Notes under the pieces: model-generated | The model's database searches: none | Seen by the model: the letters and a program-made list of their open reading frames with translations, nothing else | What the model was told of the DNA's origin: nothing | Assembly (NCBI RefSeq): GCF_031844685.1 | Contig: NZ_CP134605.1 | Coordinates: 3,864,001-3,928,000, forward strand | DNA: 64,000 nucleotides | Origin: Streptomyces sp. ITFR-21 | GTDB taxonomy: Bacteria; Actinomycetota; Actinomycetes; Streptomycetales; Streptomycetaceae | Direction of reading: 5' to 3' | Position numbers and translations under genes: made by a program | Part shown: positions 1 through 8,987 of the stretch, in pieces | Layout of the letters: each line of letters begins with the position of its first letter | Position numbering within the stretch: the stretch's first letter is position 1

Positions 1-33
1 CGAGTCCAGCTCCTCGTGGTATGCGTCCCGCAT
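1..33 (-). CDS. phoU: PhoU N-terminus (partial, runs off the window)
   Basis: Only the first 11 codons are in the window. Read on the minus strand they give MRDAYHEELDS, which matches the start of actinobacterial PhoU, the phosphate-signalling regulator that restrains the PhoR kinase and phosphate uptake. The gene is divergent from phoR, the usual streptomycete arrangement, and shares its intergenic region with a candidate PHO box. The rest of the protein cannot be judged. Confidence 0.8.
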   Translation of the reverse strand, partial: MRDAYHEELDS

Positions 34-121
34 CGCGTTCCTTCCGTCCGAACCGTCTGTTGTACAGAGGCTTCTCCGCCACGTTGCCACGCTCCCGGGC
101 GTACGCGTACCCGTCGCGCAC

Positions 122-154
122 CCAGAGTGAATCACCACCTACGTGGAGGTGAAC
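122..154 (-). promoter_or_regulatory. Candidate PHO box (three 11-bp direct repeat units)
   Basis: On the minus strand three consecutive 11-mers read GTTCACCTCCA, CGTAGGTGGTG and ATTCACTCTGG. The first carries the exact GTTCACC core of the streptomycete PhoP direct-repeat unit, the third carries ATTCAC, and the middle one is degenerate. The position between divergent phoU and phoR-phoP is where PhoP autoregulation is known in Streptomyces. The match is by eye. Confidence 0.55.
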
Positions 155-227
155 TCTTGGCAACGTGCGTCCGAGAGGTATCTCTCAGGCTGTGGTCCCT
201 TTGAGCGGGCCACTTAGTGTGGTCGGC

Positions 228-1562
228 ATGGACGTGAACGCGGCAGTCGCCGCAGCCAGCGCGATGGTCGGTCTGCTGACCGGTGTGATCGCCGTGCTCG
301 CGTTCCGCTGGAGCGAGCGGGAACAGGCCCGCCCCACCCGTACCGCCGCGCGGCCCGACAGCGTGACCGCCGTACTGCCGCCGGGCGTGGACACCGTACT
401 GTCGGTGCTGCGGTCCTCGGCCGTCGTCCTGGACGAGGGCGACACCGTGGTCAAGGCCAGTTCGGCGGCGTACGCCCTCGGGCTGGTACGAGGCGGCCGG
501 CTCGCCGTCGACCAGATGCTGCAGATGGCCCGCGAGACCCGCAGGGACGGTGAGATACGGCAGGTCGAACTGGACCTGCCGCGCCGCGGCGCCGGCCGCG
601 GCGAAGGGCTCGCGGTCTCGGCCCGGGTGGCCCCGCTGGGCTCCCGGCTGGTGCTGCTGCTCGTCGAGGACCTCACCGAGGCCCGGCGGATCGAGGCGGT
701 ACGGCGGGACTTCGTGGCGAACGTCAGCCACGAGCTCAAGACCCCGGTCGGCGCGCTCTCGCTGCTGTCGGAGGCCGTGACGGACGCGGCCGAGGACCCC
801 GAGGCGGTGGTCCGGTTCGCCGGGCGGATGCAGACCGAGGCCACCCGGCTGACCAGTCTGGTCCAGGAGATCATCGACCTCTCCCGGGTGCAGAACGACG
901 ACCTGCTCGACGACGCCGAGCCGGTCGCGGTCGACGACCTCGTCACCGAGGCCGTCGACCGCTGCCGGCACCAGGCCAACGCCAAGCACATCACCATGGC
1001 CACCGGGACCACCCCCGACCTGTACATCTGGGGGAACCGGGGCCAGCTCGCCGCCGCGCTGGGCAACCTGGTGGAGAACGCCGTCAACTACAGCCCGGCC
1101 AGGACCCGGGTCGGCATAGCCGGACGGCGGATCGCCGCCACCGGGGGCGGCTCCCGGGGCAGCGGCTCCGGGGGAGGGGACCTCATCGAGATTTCCGTCA
1201 CCGACCAGGGCATCGGCATCTCCGAGAAAAACCGCGACCGGGTCTTCGAGCGCTTCTACCGGGTGGACCCGGCGCGCTCGCGGGCCACCGGTGGCACCGG
1301 GCTCGGTTTGTCCATCGTCAAACACGTGGCCGCCTCGCACGGCGGGGAGGTCACGGTGTGGAGCGCCGAAGGCCAGGGCTCCACGTTCACACTGCGGCTT
1401 CCCGAGGCCGGGATCGCCCGCGACCGAGCGCTTCCGCCGGGTACCGATGCCGATGCCGAGGCGGAGGCGGAGGCGGAGGCTGATCCGGCCGACGAGCCGT
1501 CGGACGACCAGCTTTTCCAGACCCTGCCTGAACACATCCCCGCCCCGGAGGTCCTTCCGTGA
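228..1562 (+). CDS. phoR: Phosphate-sensing sensor histidine kinase PhoR (SenX3 type)
   Basis: This 444-residue membrane kinase phosphorylates PhoP under phosphate limitation. I chose the ATG at 228 because it directly precedes a hydrophobic segment (residues about 5-25), as in SenX3/PhoR; an upstream in-frame start would add 21 poorly conserved residues. A PAS-like region follows, then the HisKA box FVANVSHELKTPVGALSLLS with the phospho-accepting His. The HATPase part has the N box (NLVENAVNYSPA), the DQGIGIS G1 box and GGTGLGLSIVKHV. The tail is acidic and rich in Ala/Glu, encoded by a short GAGGCG repeat. The stop overlaps the phoP start (GTGA), so the two are translationally coupled. The divergent phoU neighbour supports the name. 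Confidence 0.93.
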   Translation: MDVNAAVAAASAMVGLLTGVIAVLAFRWSEREQARPTRTAARPDSVTAVLPPGVDTVLSVLRSSAVVLDEGDTVVKASSAAYALGLVRGGRLAVDQMLQMARETRRDGEIRQVELDLPRRGAGRGEGLAVSARVAPLGSRLVLLLVEDLTEARRIEAVRRDFVANVSHELKTPVGALSLLSEAVTDAAEDPEAVVRFAGRMQTEATRLTSLVQEIIDLSRVQNDDLLDDAEPVAVDDLVTEAVDRCRHQANAKHITMATGTTPDLYIWGNRGQLAAALGNLVENAVNYSPARTRVGIAGRRIAATGGGSRGSGSGGGDLIEISVTDQGIGISEKNRDRVFERFYRVDPARSRATGGTGLGLSIVKHVAASHGGEVTVWSAEGQGSTFTLRLPEAGIARDRALPPGTDADAEAEAEAEADPADEPSDDQLFQTLPEHIPAPEVLP

Positions 1563-2239
1563 CCCGCGTACTCGTCGTAGAGGACGAAGAGTCCTTCAGT
1601 GACGCGCTGTCGTACATGCTCCGCAAGGAGGGCTTCGAGGTCGCCATCTCCGCGACCGGGCCCGACGCGCTGGACGAGTTCGAGCGCAATGGCGCCGACC
1701 TGGTACTGCTCGACCTGATGCTGCCGGGCCTGCCCGGCACCGAGGTCTGCCGCCAGCTCCGCCTGAAGTCCAACGTCCCGGTGATCATGGTCACCGCCAA
1801 GGACAGCGAGATCGACAAGGTCGTCGGCCTGGAGATAGGCGCGGACGACTACGTGACCAAGCCGTTCTCCTCGCGGGAACTGGTCGCCCGCATCCGGGCG
1901 GTGCTGCGGCGCCGCGGCGAACCCGAGGAGGTCTCGCCGGCCGCGCTGGAGGCGGGGCCGGTCCGGATGGACGTCGACCGCCACGTGGTCACCGTCAGCG
2001 GCGGCAAGGTCGACCTCCCGCTCAAGGAGTTCGACCTGCTGGAGATGCTGCTGCGCAACGCCGGCCGGGTGCTGACCCGGATGCAGCTCATCGACCGGGT
2101 CTGGGGTGCCGACTACGTGGGCGACACCAAGACCCTCGACGTCCACGTCAAGCGGCTGCGCGCGAAGATCGAGCCCGACCCGGGCGCGCCGCGCTACCTG
2201 GTGACGGTCCGTGGGCTGGGCTACAAGTTCGAGCCGTAA
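1559..2239 (+). CDS. phoP: Phosphate response regulator PhoP (OmpR family)
   Basis: This is a 226-residue OmpR/PhoB-type response regulator. The receiver domain shows the acidic pocket (VVEDEE), the phospho-accepting Asp in LVLLDLMLPGLPG, the conserved Thr in MVTAKD and Lys in YVTKPF. The C-terminal winged helix carries the recognition-helix region KTLDVHVKRLRAKIE and ends in the family-typical YLVTVRGLGYKF. The start is GTG and overlaps the phoR stop. PhoP activates phosphate-scavenging genes by binding PHO boxes; one candidate lies upstream of this operon. Confidence 0.95.
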   Translation: MTRVLVVEDEESFSDALSYMLRKEGFEVAISATGPDALDEFERNGADLVLLDLMLPGLPGTEVCRQLRLKSNVPVIMVTAKDSEIDKVVGLEIGADDYVTKPFSSRELVARIRAVLRRRGEPEEVSPAALEAGPVRMDVDRHVVTVSGGKVDLPLKEFDLLEMLLRNAGRVLTRMQLIDRVWGADYVGDTKTLDVHVKRLRAKIEPDPGAPRYLVTVRGLGYKFEP

Positions 2240-2263
2240 ACCGGGTATCCGGTTCGGCCGCGG

Positions 2264-2896
2264 CTACGGCTGTGTGGTGCCCGTCGTGCCGGGCGTGTCC
2301 GTCGGTGTCGCGGTGTCCGTCGGCGTCGCGGTGTCCGTGGCGCCCGGCTCGGAGGGGGCCGACGGGGTCGTGCTCGGGGAGGGCGCCTGCGTGGCGGGCG
2401 GCGAGCTGGGCCCGTACGGCTGGAAGAAGCCCTTGGACGGGGTCACGTTGGCCTGCAGTGAGACCGGGCCGGTGCCGCTGAAGAGGAACACCGCGGTCTG
2501 TACGTCGCCGTCGCGCAGCGACTCCTTGCCGGAGTCGATGACCGCCGACGGGTTGCCTTTGCCGCCGAGCAGGACCGTGCCGTGCGCCGGGACGGTGACG
2601 GCCTGCCCGCCGTCCGCGCCCGACAGCCGCGCGTCGATCGAGTTGCCCACCCGTACCGACTGCAGGGTCTGCGCGGATCCGCCGTTGTTGAACAGCCGGG
2701 CCGAGACGCTGGCCGGGCCGTCCGCCTGGGTCAGCACGTAGGCGTTCTGCACCTTGATGTCGCCTACGGAGGCCGAGGCGCTGTCGGGGTGCACCTCCAG
2801 GGTCTGCGCGTGGTTCCCCGCGGCGCAGGCGGCGAGGGGAGCGAGCGAGAGCGCGAGGACGGCGGCGAGGACGCCGTGACGGAAGCTGCGGACCAC
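2264..2896 (-). CDS. Secreted lipoprotein, DUF461-like
   Basis: The 210-residue product has a signal peptide with the lipobox LAAC (Cys near residue 24). An Ig-like beta region (about residues 30-160) resembles the DUF461/PCuAC-type lipoproteins found next to phoP in streptomycetes. I do not see the His/Met copper-ligand motif of true PCu(A)C chaperones, so a copper role is not supported. The C-terminus is a Pro/Ser/Thr-rich tail encoded partly by an 18-bp duplication (TATPTD repeats). The GTG start follows AAGGAG at good spacing. The gene converges on phoP with 24 bp between stops. Confidence 0.75.
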   Translation of the reverse strand: MVRSFRHGVLAAVLALSLAPLAACAAGNHAQTLEVHPDSASASVGDIKVQNAYVLTQADGPASVSARLFNNGGSAQTLQSVRVGNSIDARLSGADGGQAVTVPAHGTVLLGGKGNPSAVIDSGKESLRDGDVQTAVFLFSGTGPVSLQANVTPSKGFFQPYGPSSPPATQAPSPSTTPSAPSEPGATDTATPTDTATPTDTPGTTGTTQP

Positions 2897-3358
2897 GGCG
2901 GCGCATCTCCTTGGGCAGGTGGGGAAGATCTCCTGGCGGCCTTAGATTACCGAGCCGTCCCGCAGACCGCGCACCGGGCCCGTTCTTTACGTGACCACTT
3001 CAGGGCGTCGAACTGGACGCCGAAGAGGGCACGGAACAGCGCCCGGATTTCCATGACTGGGCAAAATTGGATCTTCAACCACCGAGAACCCGAACGGAGT
3101 AGCGAAGGACCACCCGTTCGGGAGGGACAGATACGGACGTATCGTCCGTTGTGTCAGGGCTTCCGAGGCTGTAACGGGCGCGTTTCAGGTCCGCCGTATA
3201 CCCGCTCCGACCTGCGAATACCCCTCCGCGGACGCACCCTCCAGCACGTCCCAGGGGCCCTTGTCAAGCCCCGAGATGTGCCCTGACCTGCGAAAACGCC
3301 ATTCAGATGAGGCCGTTCCCGTGTTACTCTGGATAGCCACGGAAGGGGTACCTGTCAC
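2897..3358. promoter_or_regulatory. Intergenic region upstream of carD
   Basis: This 462-bp region lies between the divergent lipoprotein and carD genes and holds no convincing gene. It is less GC-rich than its surroundings. Just before carD the stretch GTGTTACTCTGGATAGCC could hold a -10 element, but I could not fix a start site. Promoters for both genes must lie here. Confidence 0.4.
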
Positions 3359-3841
3359 ATGACGTTCAAGGTTGGCGACACCGTGGTCTATCCCCATCAC
3401 GGGGCCGCGCTGATCGAGGCTATCGAAATTCGCCAGATCAAAGGCGTGGACAAGACCTACTTGGTGCTCAAGGTCGCTCAGGGCGACTTGACGGTACGCG
3501 TGCCCGCGGACAACGCGGAGTTCGTCGGCGTACGCGACGTGGTCGGTCAGGAGGGTCTGGACCGGGTCTTCGAGGTGCTGCGCGCGCCGTACACCGAGGA
3601 GCCCACCAACTGGTCCCGCCGATACAAGGCAAATCTGGAGAAGCTCGCCTCCGGTGACGTCATCAAGGTCGCGGAGGTCGTGCGCGACCTGTGGCGGCGG
3701 GAGCGCGAGCGCGGCCTGTCGGCCGGCGAGAAGCGCATGCTCGCCAAGGCCCGGCAGATCCTGGTCAGCGAGTTGGCTTTGGCGGAGAACACCAACGAGG
3801 ACAAGGCCGAGGCGTTGCTCGACGAGGTCCTCGCGTCGTAA
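3359..3841 (+). CDS. carD: CarD-family RNA polymerase-binding transcription factor
   Basis: The 160-residue protein matches CarD in length (Mycobacterium CarD is about 162). The N-terminal Tudor-like domain begins [20 protein letters not shown] and is the part that contacts the RNAP beta subunit. The helical C-terminal domain (about residues 75-160) has the conserved [18 protein letters not shown] region that binds the upstream edge of the promoter bubble. CarD stabilises open complexes, notably at rRNA promoters. It stands just upstream of ispD, as in many actinobacteria, but a hairpin and about 270 bp separate them. Confidence 0.95.
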   Translation: MTFKVGDTVVYPHHGAALIEAIEIRQIKGVDKTYLVLKVAQGDLTVRVPADNAEFVGVRDVVGQEGLDRVFEVLRAPYTEEPTNWSRRYKANLEKLASGDVIKVAEVVRDLWRRERERGLSAGEKRMLAKARQILVSELALAENTNEDKAEALLDEVLAS

Positions 3842-3933
3842 GACCGTCCCCTTTCGGACGCTCTCGTGTCGCGACGACAAACGGCTCAACATCTTGCGCC
3901 GATGTGACGTACCCGACTTACGAAGACGCACAC

Positions 3934-3953
3934 CCCCCGGCCGGCTCCGGGGG
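3934..3953 (+). terminator. Hairpin downstream of carD
   Basis: CCCCCGG and CCGGGGG form a perfect 7-bp stem around a 6-nt loop, about 95 bp after the carD stop. No U-tract follows, which is normal for streptomycete terminators. The stem is short, so this is moderate evidence. Confidence 0.4.
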
Positions 3954-4114
3954 AACGTGCCGCGGCACCCGGTTGAGCGCCATGACCGGGTGCTGCGGCA
4001 TGCTTGGCCCAAAGCCACGCACCGCGAGGTGCCGGCCCGCGGCGACCCCGGACGGACAGGGGTCAGCCGGTGGGAGCTCCCCCGGACTTCACGGAAGGGG
4101 TCCGGAGGAACGCC

Positions 4115-4867
4115 GTGCCCGGCACCTTGAATGCGATACCCAACTCACACGAGGAAACAAACCTGCGTACCGCAGCCGTCATTCCCGCCGCCGGACGTGG
4201 TGTCCGGCTCGGCCCCGGCGCGCCCAAGGCGCTGCGCACCCTCGGCGGGGTCCCGATCCTCGTACACGCGGTGCGCGCGATGGCCCGCGCCCGCGCCGTC
4301 CAGGTCATCGTCGTGGTGGCGCCCCCCGAGGGCACCGCCGAGGTCAGGGCACTGCTCGACGCCCACGGCCTGCCCGCGTCGACCGACATACGGGTCGTGG
4401 CCGGCGGCGACGTCCGCCAGGACTCGGTACGGCTGGGGCTCGCCGTGCTGCCCGACGACGTCGACGTGGTGCTGGTCCACGACGCGGCCCGCCCGCTGGT
4501 GCCGGTCGAGACCGTGGAAGCGGTCGTCGACGCGGTACGGGCCGGCGCGGCCGCCGTCGTACCGGGGCTGCCGCTCGCCGACACGGTCAAGAGCGTCGAT
4601 CCGGACACCGGCCAGGTCACCGGCACCCCGCAGCGCGCCCTGCTGCGGGCCGTGCAGACCCCGCAGGGCTTCGACCGGGCCACCCTCGCCAAGGCGCACG
4701 CCACCGTCACCCAGGACGTGACGGACGACGCGAGCATGGTCGAGCGGCTCGGCGTGCCGGTGCTGGTGGTGCCGGGGCACGAGGAGGCGTTCAAGGTGAC
4801 CCGGCCGCTGGACCTGGTGCTGGCCGAGGCGGTACTCGCCCGCAGGAGGGCCACCGATGGCTACTGA
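4115..4867 (+). CDS. ispD: 2-C-methyl-D-erythritol 4-phosphate cytidylyltransferase
   Basis: IspD transfers CMP from CTP to MEP, the third step of the non-mevalonate isoprenoid pathway, in the cytoplasm. The nucleotide-binding signature [17 protein letters not shown], the metal-binding HDAARPLV and the TPQGF motif are present. I chose the GTG at 4115 because GGAGG sits six bases upstream; the product is then 250 residues with about 20 residues before the conserved core. An in-frame extension upstream looks non-coding. The stop overlaps the ispF start by 11 bp, so the two form an operon. Confidence 0.93.
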   Translation: MPGTLNAIPNSHEETNLRTAAVIPAAGRGVRLGPGAPKALRTLGGVPILVHAVRAMARARAVQVIVVVAPPEGTAEVRALLDAHGLPASTDIRVVAGGDVRQDSVRLGLAVLPDDVDVVLVHDAARPLVPVETVEAVVDAVRAGAAAVVPGLPLADTVKSVDPDTGQVTGTPQRALLRAVQTPQGFDRATLAKAHATVTQDVTDDASMVERLGVPVLVVPGHEEAFKVTRPLDLVLAEAVLARRRATDGY

Positions 4868-5366
4868 CGGACTGCCGCCGGGGTACCTCCTGCCCCAGGT
4901 GGGCATCGGCACCGACGTCCACGCCTTCGAGGAGGGCCGCGAGCTGTGGTGCGCGGGCCTGCGCTGGGAGGGCGAGGGCCCCGGCCTCGCCGGGCACTCC
5001 GACGCGGACGTGGTCGCGCACGCCGCCTGCAACGCGCTGTTCTCCGCGGCCGGCCTCGGCGACCTGGGCGCACACTTCGGCACCGGCCGCCCCGAGTGGG
5101 CCGGCGCCTCCGGGCTGACGCTGCTCACCGAGGCGGCCAGGATCGTCCGCGCGGCGGGCTACGCCATCGGGAACGTGGCCGTACAGGTGGTCGGCCGGCG
5201 GCCCAAGGTCGGCAAGCGCCGTGAGGAGGCCCAGCGGGTGCTGTCCGCGGCGGTCGGCGCGCCCGTCGCGGTCAGCGGCGCCACCACCGACGGGCTCGGC
5301 TTCCCCGGCCGCGGCGAGGGCCTGGCCGCCATCGCCACCGCCTTGGTCGTGCGCCTCCCGGAATGA
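4857..5366 (+). CDS. ispF: 2-C-methyl-D-erythritol 2,4-cyclodiphosphate synthase
   Basis: IspF cyclises CDP-ME 2-phosphate to MEcPP with loss of CMP. The 169-residue protein has the metal site [20 protein letters not shown] and DLGAHF, and near the C-terminus [16 protein letters not shown]. An AGGAGG Shine-Dalgarno lies within the end of ispD and the coding regions overlap by 11 bp, indicating coupled translation with ispD. Confidence 0.96.
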   Translation: MATDGLPPGYLLPQVGIGTDVHAFEEGRELWCAGLRWEGEGPGLAGHSDADVVAHAACNALFSAAGLGDLGAHFGTGRPEWAGASGLTLLTEAARIVRAAGYAIGNVAVQVVGRRPKVGKRREEAQRVLSAAVGAPVAVSGATTDGLGFPGRGEGLAAIATALVVRLPE

Positions 5367-5605
5367 GGCCGGCGGGCGGGTGGGCCGGTGAGCCGGCGGC
5401 GGCAGCGGCGGGGGCGTCGGCAGGTGTGTCGGTGAGCGGCCCCGGAGGCGGCGCCGGGGTCCCGGCGATGTGGGAATGCCGTGCCGCGTACGCTCGTTGC
5501 GCTCTCGGACCCGGCGGCGCGCTCCCGGACCTGCGACATACCGGTACCGCGCCACTGACGCCCATCCGCACCCGCACACCGTGACCCGCCCCTGAAAGGA
5601 CCCCC

Positions 5606-6055
<450 letters not shown>

Positions 6056-6220
6056 CGGCCGCCGGTGAGCCGGCCCGTGACCGCGCGGCCGGCCGGGCGC
6101 GGTCCGCGATCACGCCGGCCGCGGTCGGCCGCCCCGGCCCCGGGCGGCGAATTGTGACCGCTGTGTGTGCTCTGCGCACTGGGGCGCAGGGCACACGCTC
6201 AGGGCCACTACCCTGGAGGC

Positions 6221-7615
6221 GTGACCATTCGCCTGTACGACACCAACGCGCGCCAGGTACGTGACTTCATCCCGCTCACGCCGGGCTGTGTCTCGATCTA
6301 CCTGTGTGGCGCCACCGTGCAGGCGGCCCCGCACATCGGCCACGTTCGGTCCGGCCTGAACTTCGACATCCTCCAGCGCTGGTTCCGCTACCGCGGCCAC
6401 CAGGTCACGTTCGTCCGCAACGTCACCGACATCGACGACAAGATCATCAAAAAGGCCGCCGAGCAGCGGCGCCCCTGGTGGGCCATCGGCTACGAGAACG
6501 AGCGCGCCTTCACCACCGGCTACGACGCGCTGGGCTGCGAACCGCCCACGTACGAACCGCGGGCGACCGGCCATGTGCCGGAGATGATCGAGATGATGCA
6601 GGGCCTGATCGAGCGCGGTCACGCCTACGTCTCCGACGGCAACGTCTACTTCGACGTGCGCTCCTTTCCCGGCTACCTCCAGCTCTCCAACCAGGAGCTG
6701 GACAACCTCCGCCAGCCCGAGGGCGAGGGCGAGACCGGCAAGCGGGACCAGCGCGACTTCGCGATGTGGAAGTCCGCCAAGCCCGGTGAGCCCTCCTGGG
6801 ACACCCCTTGGGGCCGCGGTCGCCCCGGCTGGCACCTGGAGTGCTCGGCGATGGCCCACAAGTACCTGGGCCGCGCCTTCGACATCCACGGCGGCGGCAT
6901 CGACCTGATCTTCCCGCACCACGACAACGAGATCGCGCAGGCCGAGGCGTTCGGCGACGAGTTCGCCCGTTACTGGGTGCACAACGCGTGGGTCACCATG
7001 AGCGGCGAGAAGATGAGCAAGTCGCTCGGCAACTCGGTACTGGTCTCCGAGATGGTGCGGCGCTGGCGGCCGATCGTGCTGCGCTACTACCTCGGCACCC
7101 CGCACTACCGGTCGATGATCGAGTACAGCGAGGAGGCGCTGCGCGAGGCCGAGTCGGCGTTCGCCCGCATCGAGGGCTTCGTGCAGCGGGTCACCGAGAA
7201 GGCCGGGAAGGTCGTCGCCCCGGCCGCCGAGGTGCCGCCCGCCTTCGCCGAGGCCATGGACGACGACCTCGGCGTGCCGCAGGCCCTCGCCGTCGTGCAC
7301 ACCACCGTCCGGCAGGGCAACAGCGCGCTCAACGCCGACGACAAGGAAGCGGCGGTCGCGCGGCTCGCCGAGGTCCGTGCGATGCTCGGAGTGCTGGGCC
7401 TGGACCCGCTCGACGCGCACTGGGCGGGCGCCGAACGCGGCGACGACCTGCACGGGGTGGTCGACTCGCTGGTCCAGCTGGTACTGGAGCAGCGGCAGTC
7501 GGCCCGCGCCCGCAAGGACTACGCGACGGCCGACGCGATCCGGGACCGGCTGGTGCAGTCGGGCCTGGAGATCGAGGACACGCCGACCGGCTCGCGGTGG
7601 ACGCTGCGGGGCTAG
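6221..7615 (+). CDS. cysS: Cysteinyl-tRNA synthetase
   Basis: CysRS charges tRNA-Cys. The class I signatures are both present: PHIGHVRSG (HIGH) and [11 protein letters not shown] (KMSKS). Zinc ligands are visible in [16 protein letters not shown] and [14 protein letters not shown]. The product is 464 residues, normal length. I chose GTG 6221 ([16 protein letters not shown]), the conserved streptomycete start. GGAGG is only one base upstream, too close for a standard site, and a TACCCT-like -10 lies about 10 bases upstream, so a leaderless transcript is possible. Confidence 0.96.
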   Translation: MTIRLYDTNARQVRDFIPLTPGCVSIYLCGATVQAAPHIGHVRSGLNFDILQRWFRYRGHQVTFVRNVTDIDDKIIKKAAEQRRPWWAIGYENERAFTTGYDALGCEPPTYEPRATGHVPEMIEMMQGLIERGHAYVSDGNVYFDVRSFPGYLQLSNQELDNLRQPEGEGETGKRDQRDFAMWKSAKPGEPSWDTPWGRGRPGWHLECSAMAHKYLGRAFDIHGGGIDLIFPHHDNEIAQAEAFGDEFARYWVHNAWVTMSGEKMSKSLGNSVLVSEMVRRWRPIVLRYYLGTPHYRSMIEYSEEALREAESAFARIEGFVQRVTEKAGKVVAPAAEVPPAFAEAMDDDLGVPQALAVVHTTVRQGNSALNADDKEAAVARLAEVRAMLGVLGLDPLDAHWAGAERGDDLHGVVDSLVQLVLEQRQSARARKDYATADAIRDRLVQSGLEIEDTPTGSRWTLRG

Positions 7616-7635
7616 GGCCTTTCTGTCCGCCGTGC

Positions 7636-7687
7636 CCCGAGCGCCTGAGGGCGCCGGGCCCCGCCCGAGCGCCCTCAGGCGCTCGGG
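7636..7687 (+). terminator. Strong hairpin between cysS and rlmB
   Basis: A perfect 19-bp inverted repeat (arms 7636-7654 and 7669-7687, 14-nt loop) starts 20 bp after the cysS stop. The left arm begins CCCGAGCGCCTGAGGG. No U-tract follows. It should terminate cysS transcription and implies a separate promoter for rlmB. Confidence 0.8.
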
Positions 7688-7772
7688 TCCCGTCCGTCCC
7701 CGCCTCCTGGGATCCTTGAGACGCTTGTCGAGAGACGCCCGTCGAGTCCGACCGAAGAAGTGAGAGTGTCCG

Positions 7773-8729
7773 ATGGCCGGCAACAGCCAGCGCAGGAACC
7801 GCCGTACCAGCAACAAGAAGGGCGCCACGGTCGGCAGCGGCGGGCAGCGGCGCAGGGGCCTGGAGGGCAAGGGCCCGACGCCGCCCGCCGAGGCCCGCAA
7901 GGGCCACAAGAAGAACCGCATCGCCACCGCCCAGGCCAAGCGGACCGTCTCCGCCCAGTCCCGGCGCCCCTCCGGCCGCGGCGCCAAGCAGTCCTCCGAG
8001 ATGGTCGTCGGCCGCAACCCGGTGGTGGAGGCGCTGCGCGCCGACATCCCGGCCACGGCGGTCTACGTCCAGCAGTACATCGACAACGACGACCGGGTAC
8101 GTGAGGCGATCAAGCTCGCCACCGACCGCGGGGTGCCGCTGCTGGAGGCCGCCAAGCCGGAGCTGGACCGGATCACCGCCGGGCTCAACCACCAGGGCCT
8201 GGTGCTCCAGATCCCGCCGTACGAGTACGCGCACCCCGACGACCTGCTGGCCGATGCCGCCGACCGCGGCGAGGACCCCCTGATCGTGGCCCTCGACGGC
8301 GTCACCGACCCACGCAACCTCGGCGCGGTCGTCCGCTCGGTGGCGGCCTTCGGCGGCCACGGCGTGGTGGTGCCGGAGCGGCGCGCCGCGGGCATGACGG
8401 CCGGCGCGTGGAAGACCTCGGCCGGCACCGCGGCCCGGGTGGCGGTGGCCCGCGCCACCAACCTCACCCGCACGCTGGAGGCGTACCAGAAAGCCGGCCT
8501 GACCGTGGTCGGCCTCGCCGCCGACGGCACCACCGAACTCCAGGACCTCGAGCTCCTGGCCGGCCCGGTCGTCATCGTGGCCGGCAGCGAGGGCAAGGGC
8601 CTGTCCCGGCTGGTCGGCGAGACCTGCGACCTGCTGGTGCGGATTCCGATGCCGGGCGGGGCGGAGTCGCTCAACGCGGGCGTGGCGGCCGGGGTCGTCC
8701 TGTACGAGGCGTCGCGCCGCAGGGCCTGA
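7773..8729 (+). CDS. rlmB: 23S rRNA (guanosine-2'-O)-methyltransferase RlmB (SpoU family)
   Basis: The 318-residue protein is a SPOUT methyltransferase expected to 2'-O-methylate a guanosine in 23S rRNA domain V. The knotted C-terminal domain shows motif 1 ([13 protein letters not shown]), motif 2 ([15 protein letters not shown]) and motif 3 ([22 protein letters not shown]). A substrate-binding domain (about residues 78-150) precedes it, and the first 75 residues are a basic, Lys/Arg-rich extension typical of actinobacterial members. Placement after cysS is the conserved order. Confidence 0.92.
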   Translation: MAGNSQRRNRRTSNKKGATVGSGGQRRRGLEGKGPTPPAEARKGHKKNRIATAQAKRTVSAQSRRPSGRGAKQSSEMVVGRNPVVEALRADIPATAVYVQQYIDNDDRVREAIKLATDRGVPLLEAAKPELDRITAGLNHQGLVLQIPPYEYAHPDDLLADAADRGEDPLIVALDGVTDPRNLGAVVRSVAAFGGHGVVVPERRAAGMTAGAWKTSAGTAARVAVARATNLTRTLEAYQKAGLTVVGLAADGTTELQDLELLAGPVVIVAGSEGKGLSRLVGETCDLLVRIPMPGGAESLNAGVAAGVVLYEASRRRA

Positions 8730-8787
8730 ACGGCGGGGAGCGCCCCCGGCGCGGCGGTCCTGGCGCGCGCGGCCCGGTCGCGGAGCC

Positions 8788-8821
8788 GGGCCCGCGGGGT
8801 CTTCGGACCGCCCGCGGGCCC
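8788..8821 (+). terminator. Hairpin downstream of rlmB
   Basis: GGGCCCGCGGG and CCCGCGGGCCC form a perfect 11-bp stem with a 12-nt loop, about 60 bp after the rlmB stop. The rest of the gap up to 8987 is GC-rich and holds no gene. Confidence 0.6.
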
Positions 8822-8987
8822 GCGGCGCAGGGCCCGGCCGGGCCGGGCGCGCGGCTGAGCGGTCCGGGTCGTCGGGCTTGAGCCGCGGGGCTTGCGCGGG
8901 TCCGCGCCCCGAGCCGCCTGCGGGTTGTCGGAGTTCCGACATCGGTGGAGTGCGCGGCAGTGTCCTAAAGGTCCGTCACTCGGTTAG

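Noticed and set aside
132..1535. Long minus-strand frame opposite phoR
   Set aside because: It is the GC-bias shadow of phoR; its composition is Gly/Arg/Pro-rich with no domain.
2264..2896. Copper chaperone PCu(A)C function for the lipoprotein
   Set aside because: The His/Met metal-ligand motif is not visible.
6110..8056. Long minus-strand frame opposite cysS and the start of rlmB
   Set aside because: Antisense shadow without protein character; both plus-strand genes are certain.
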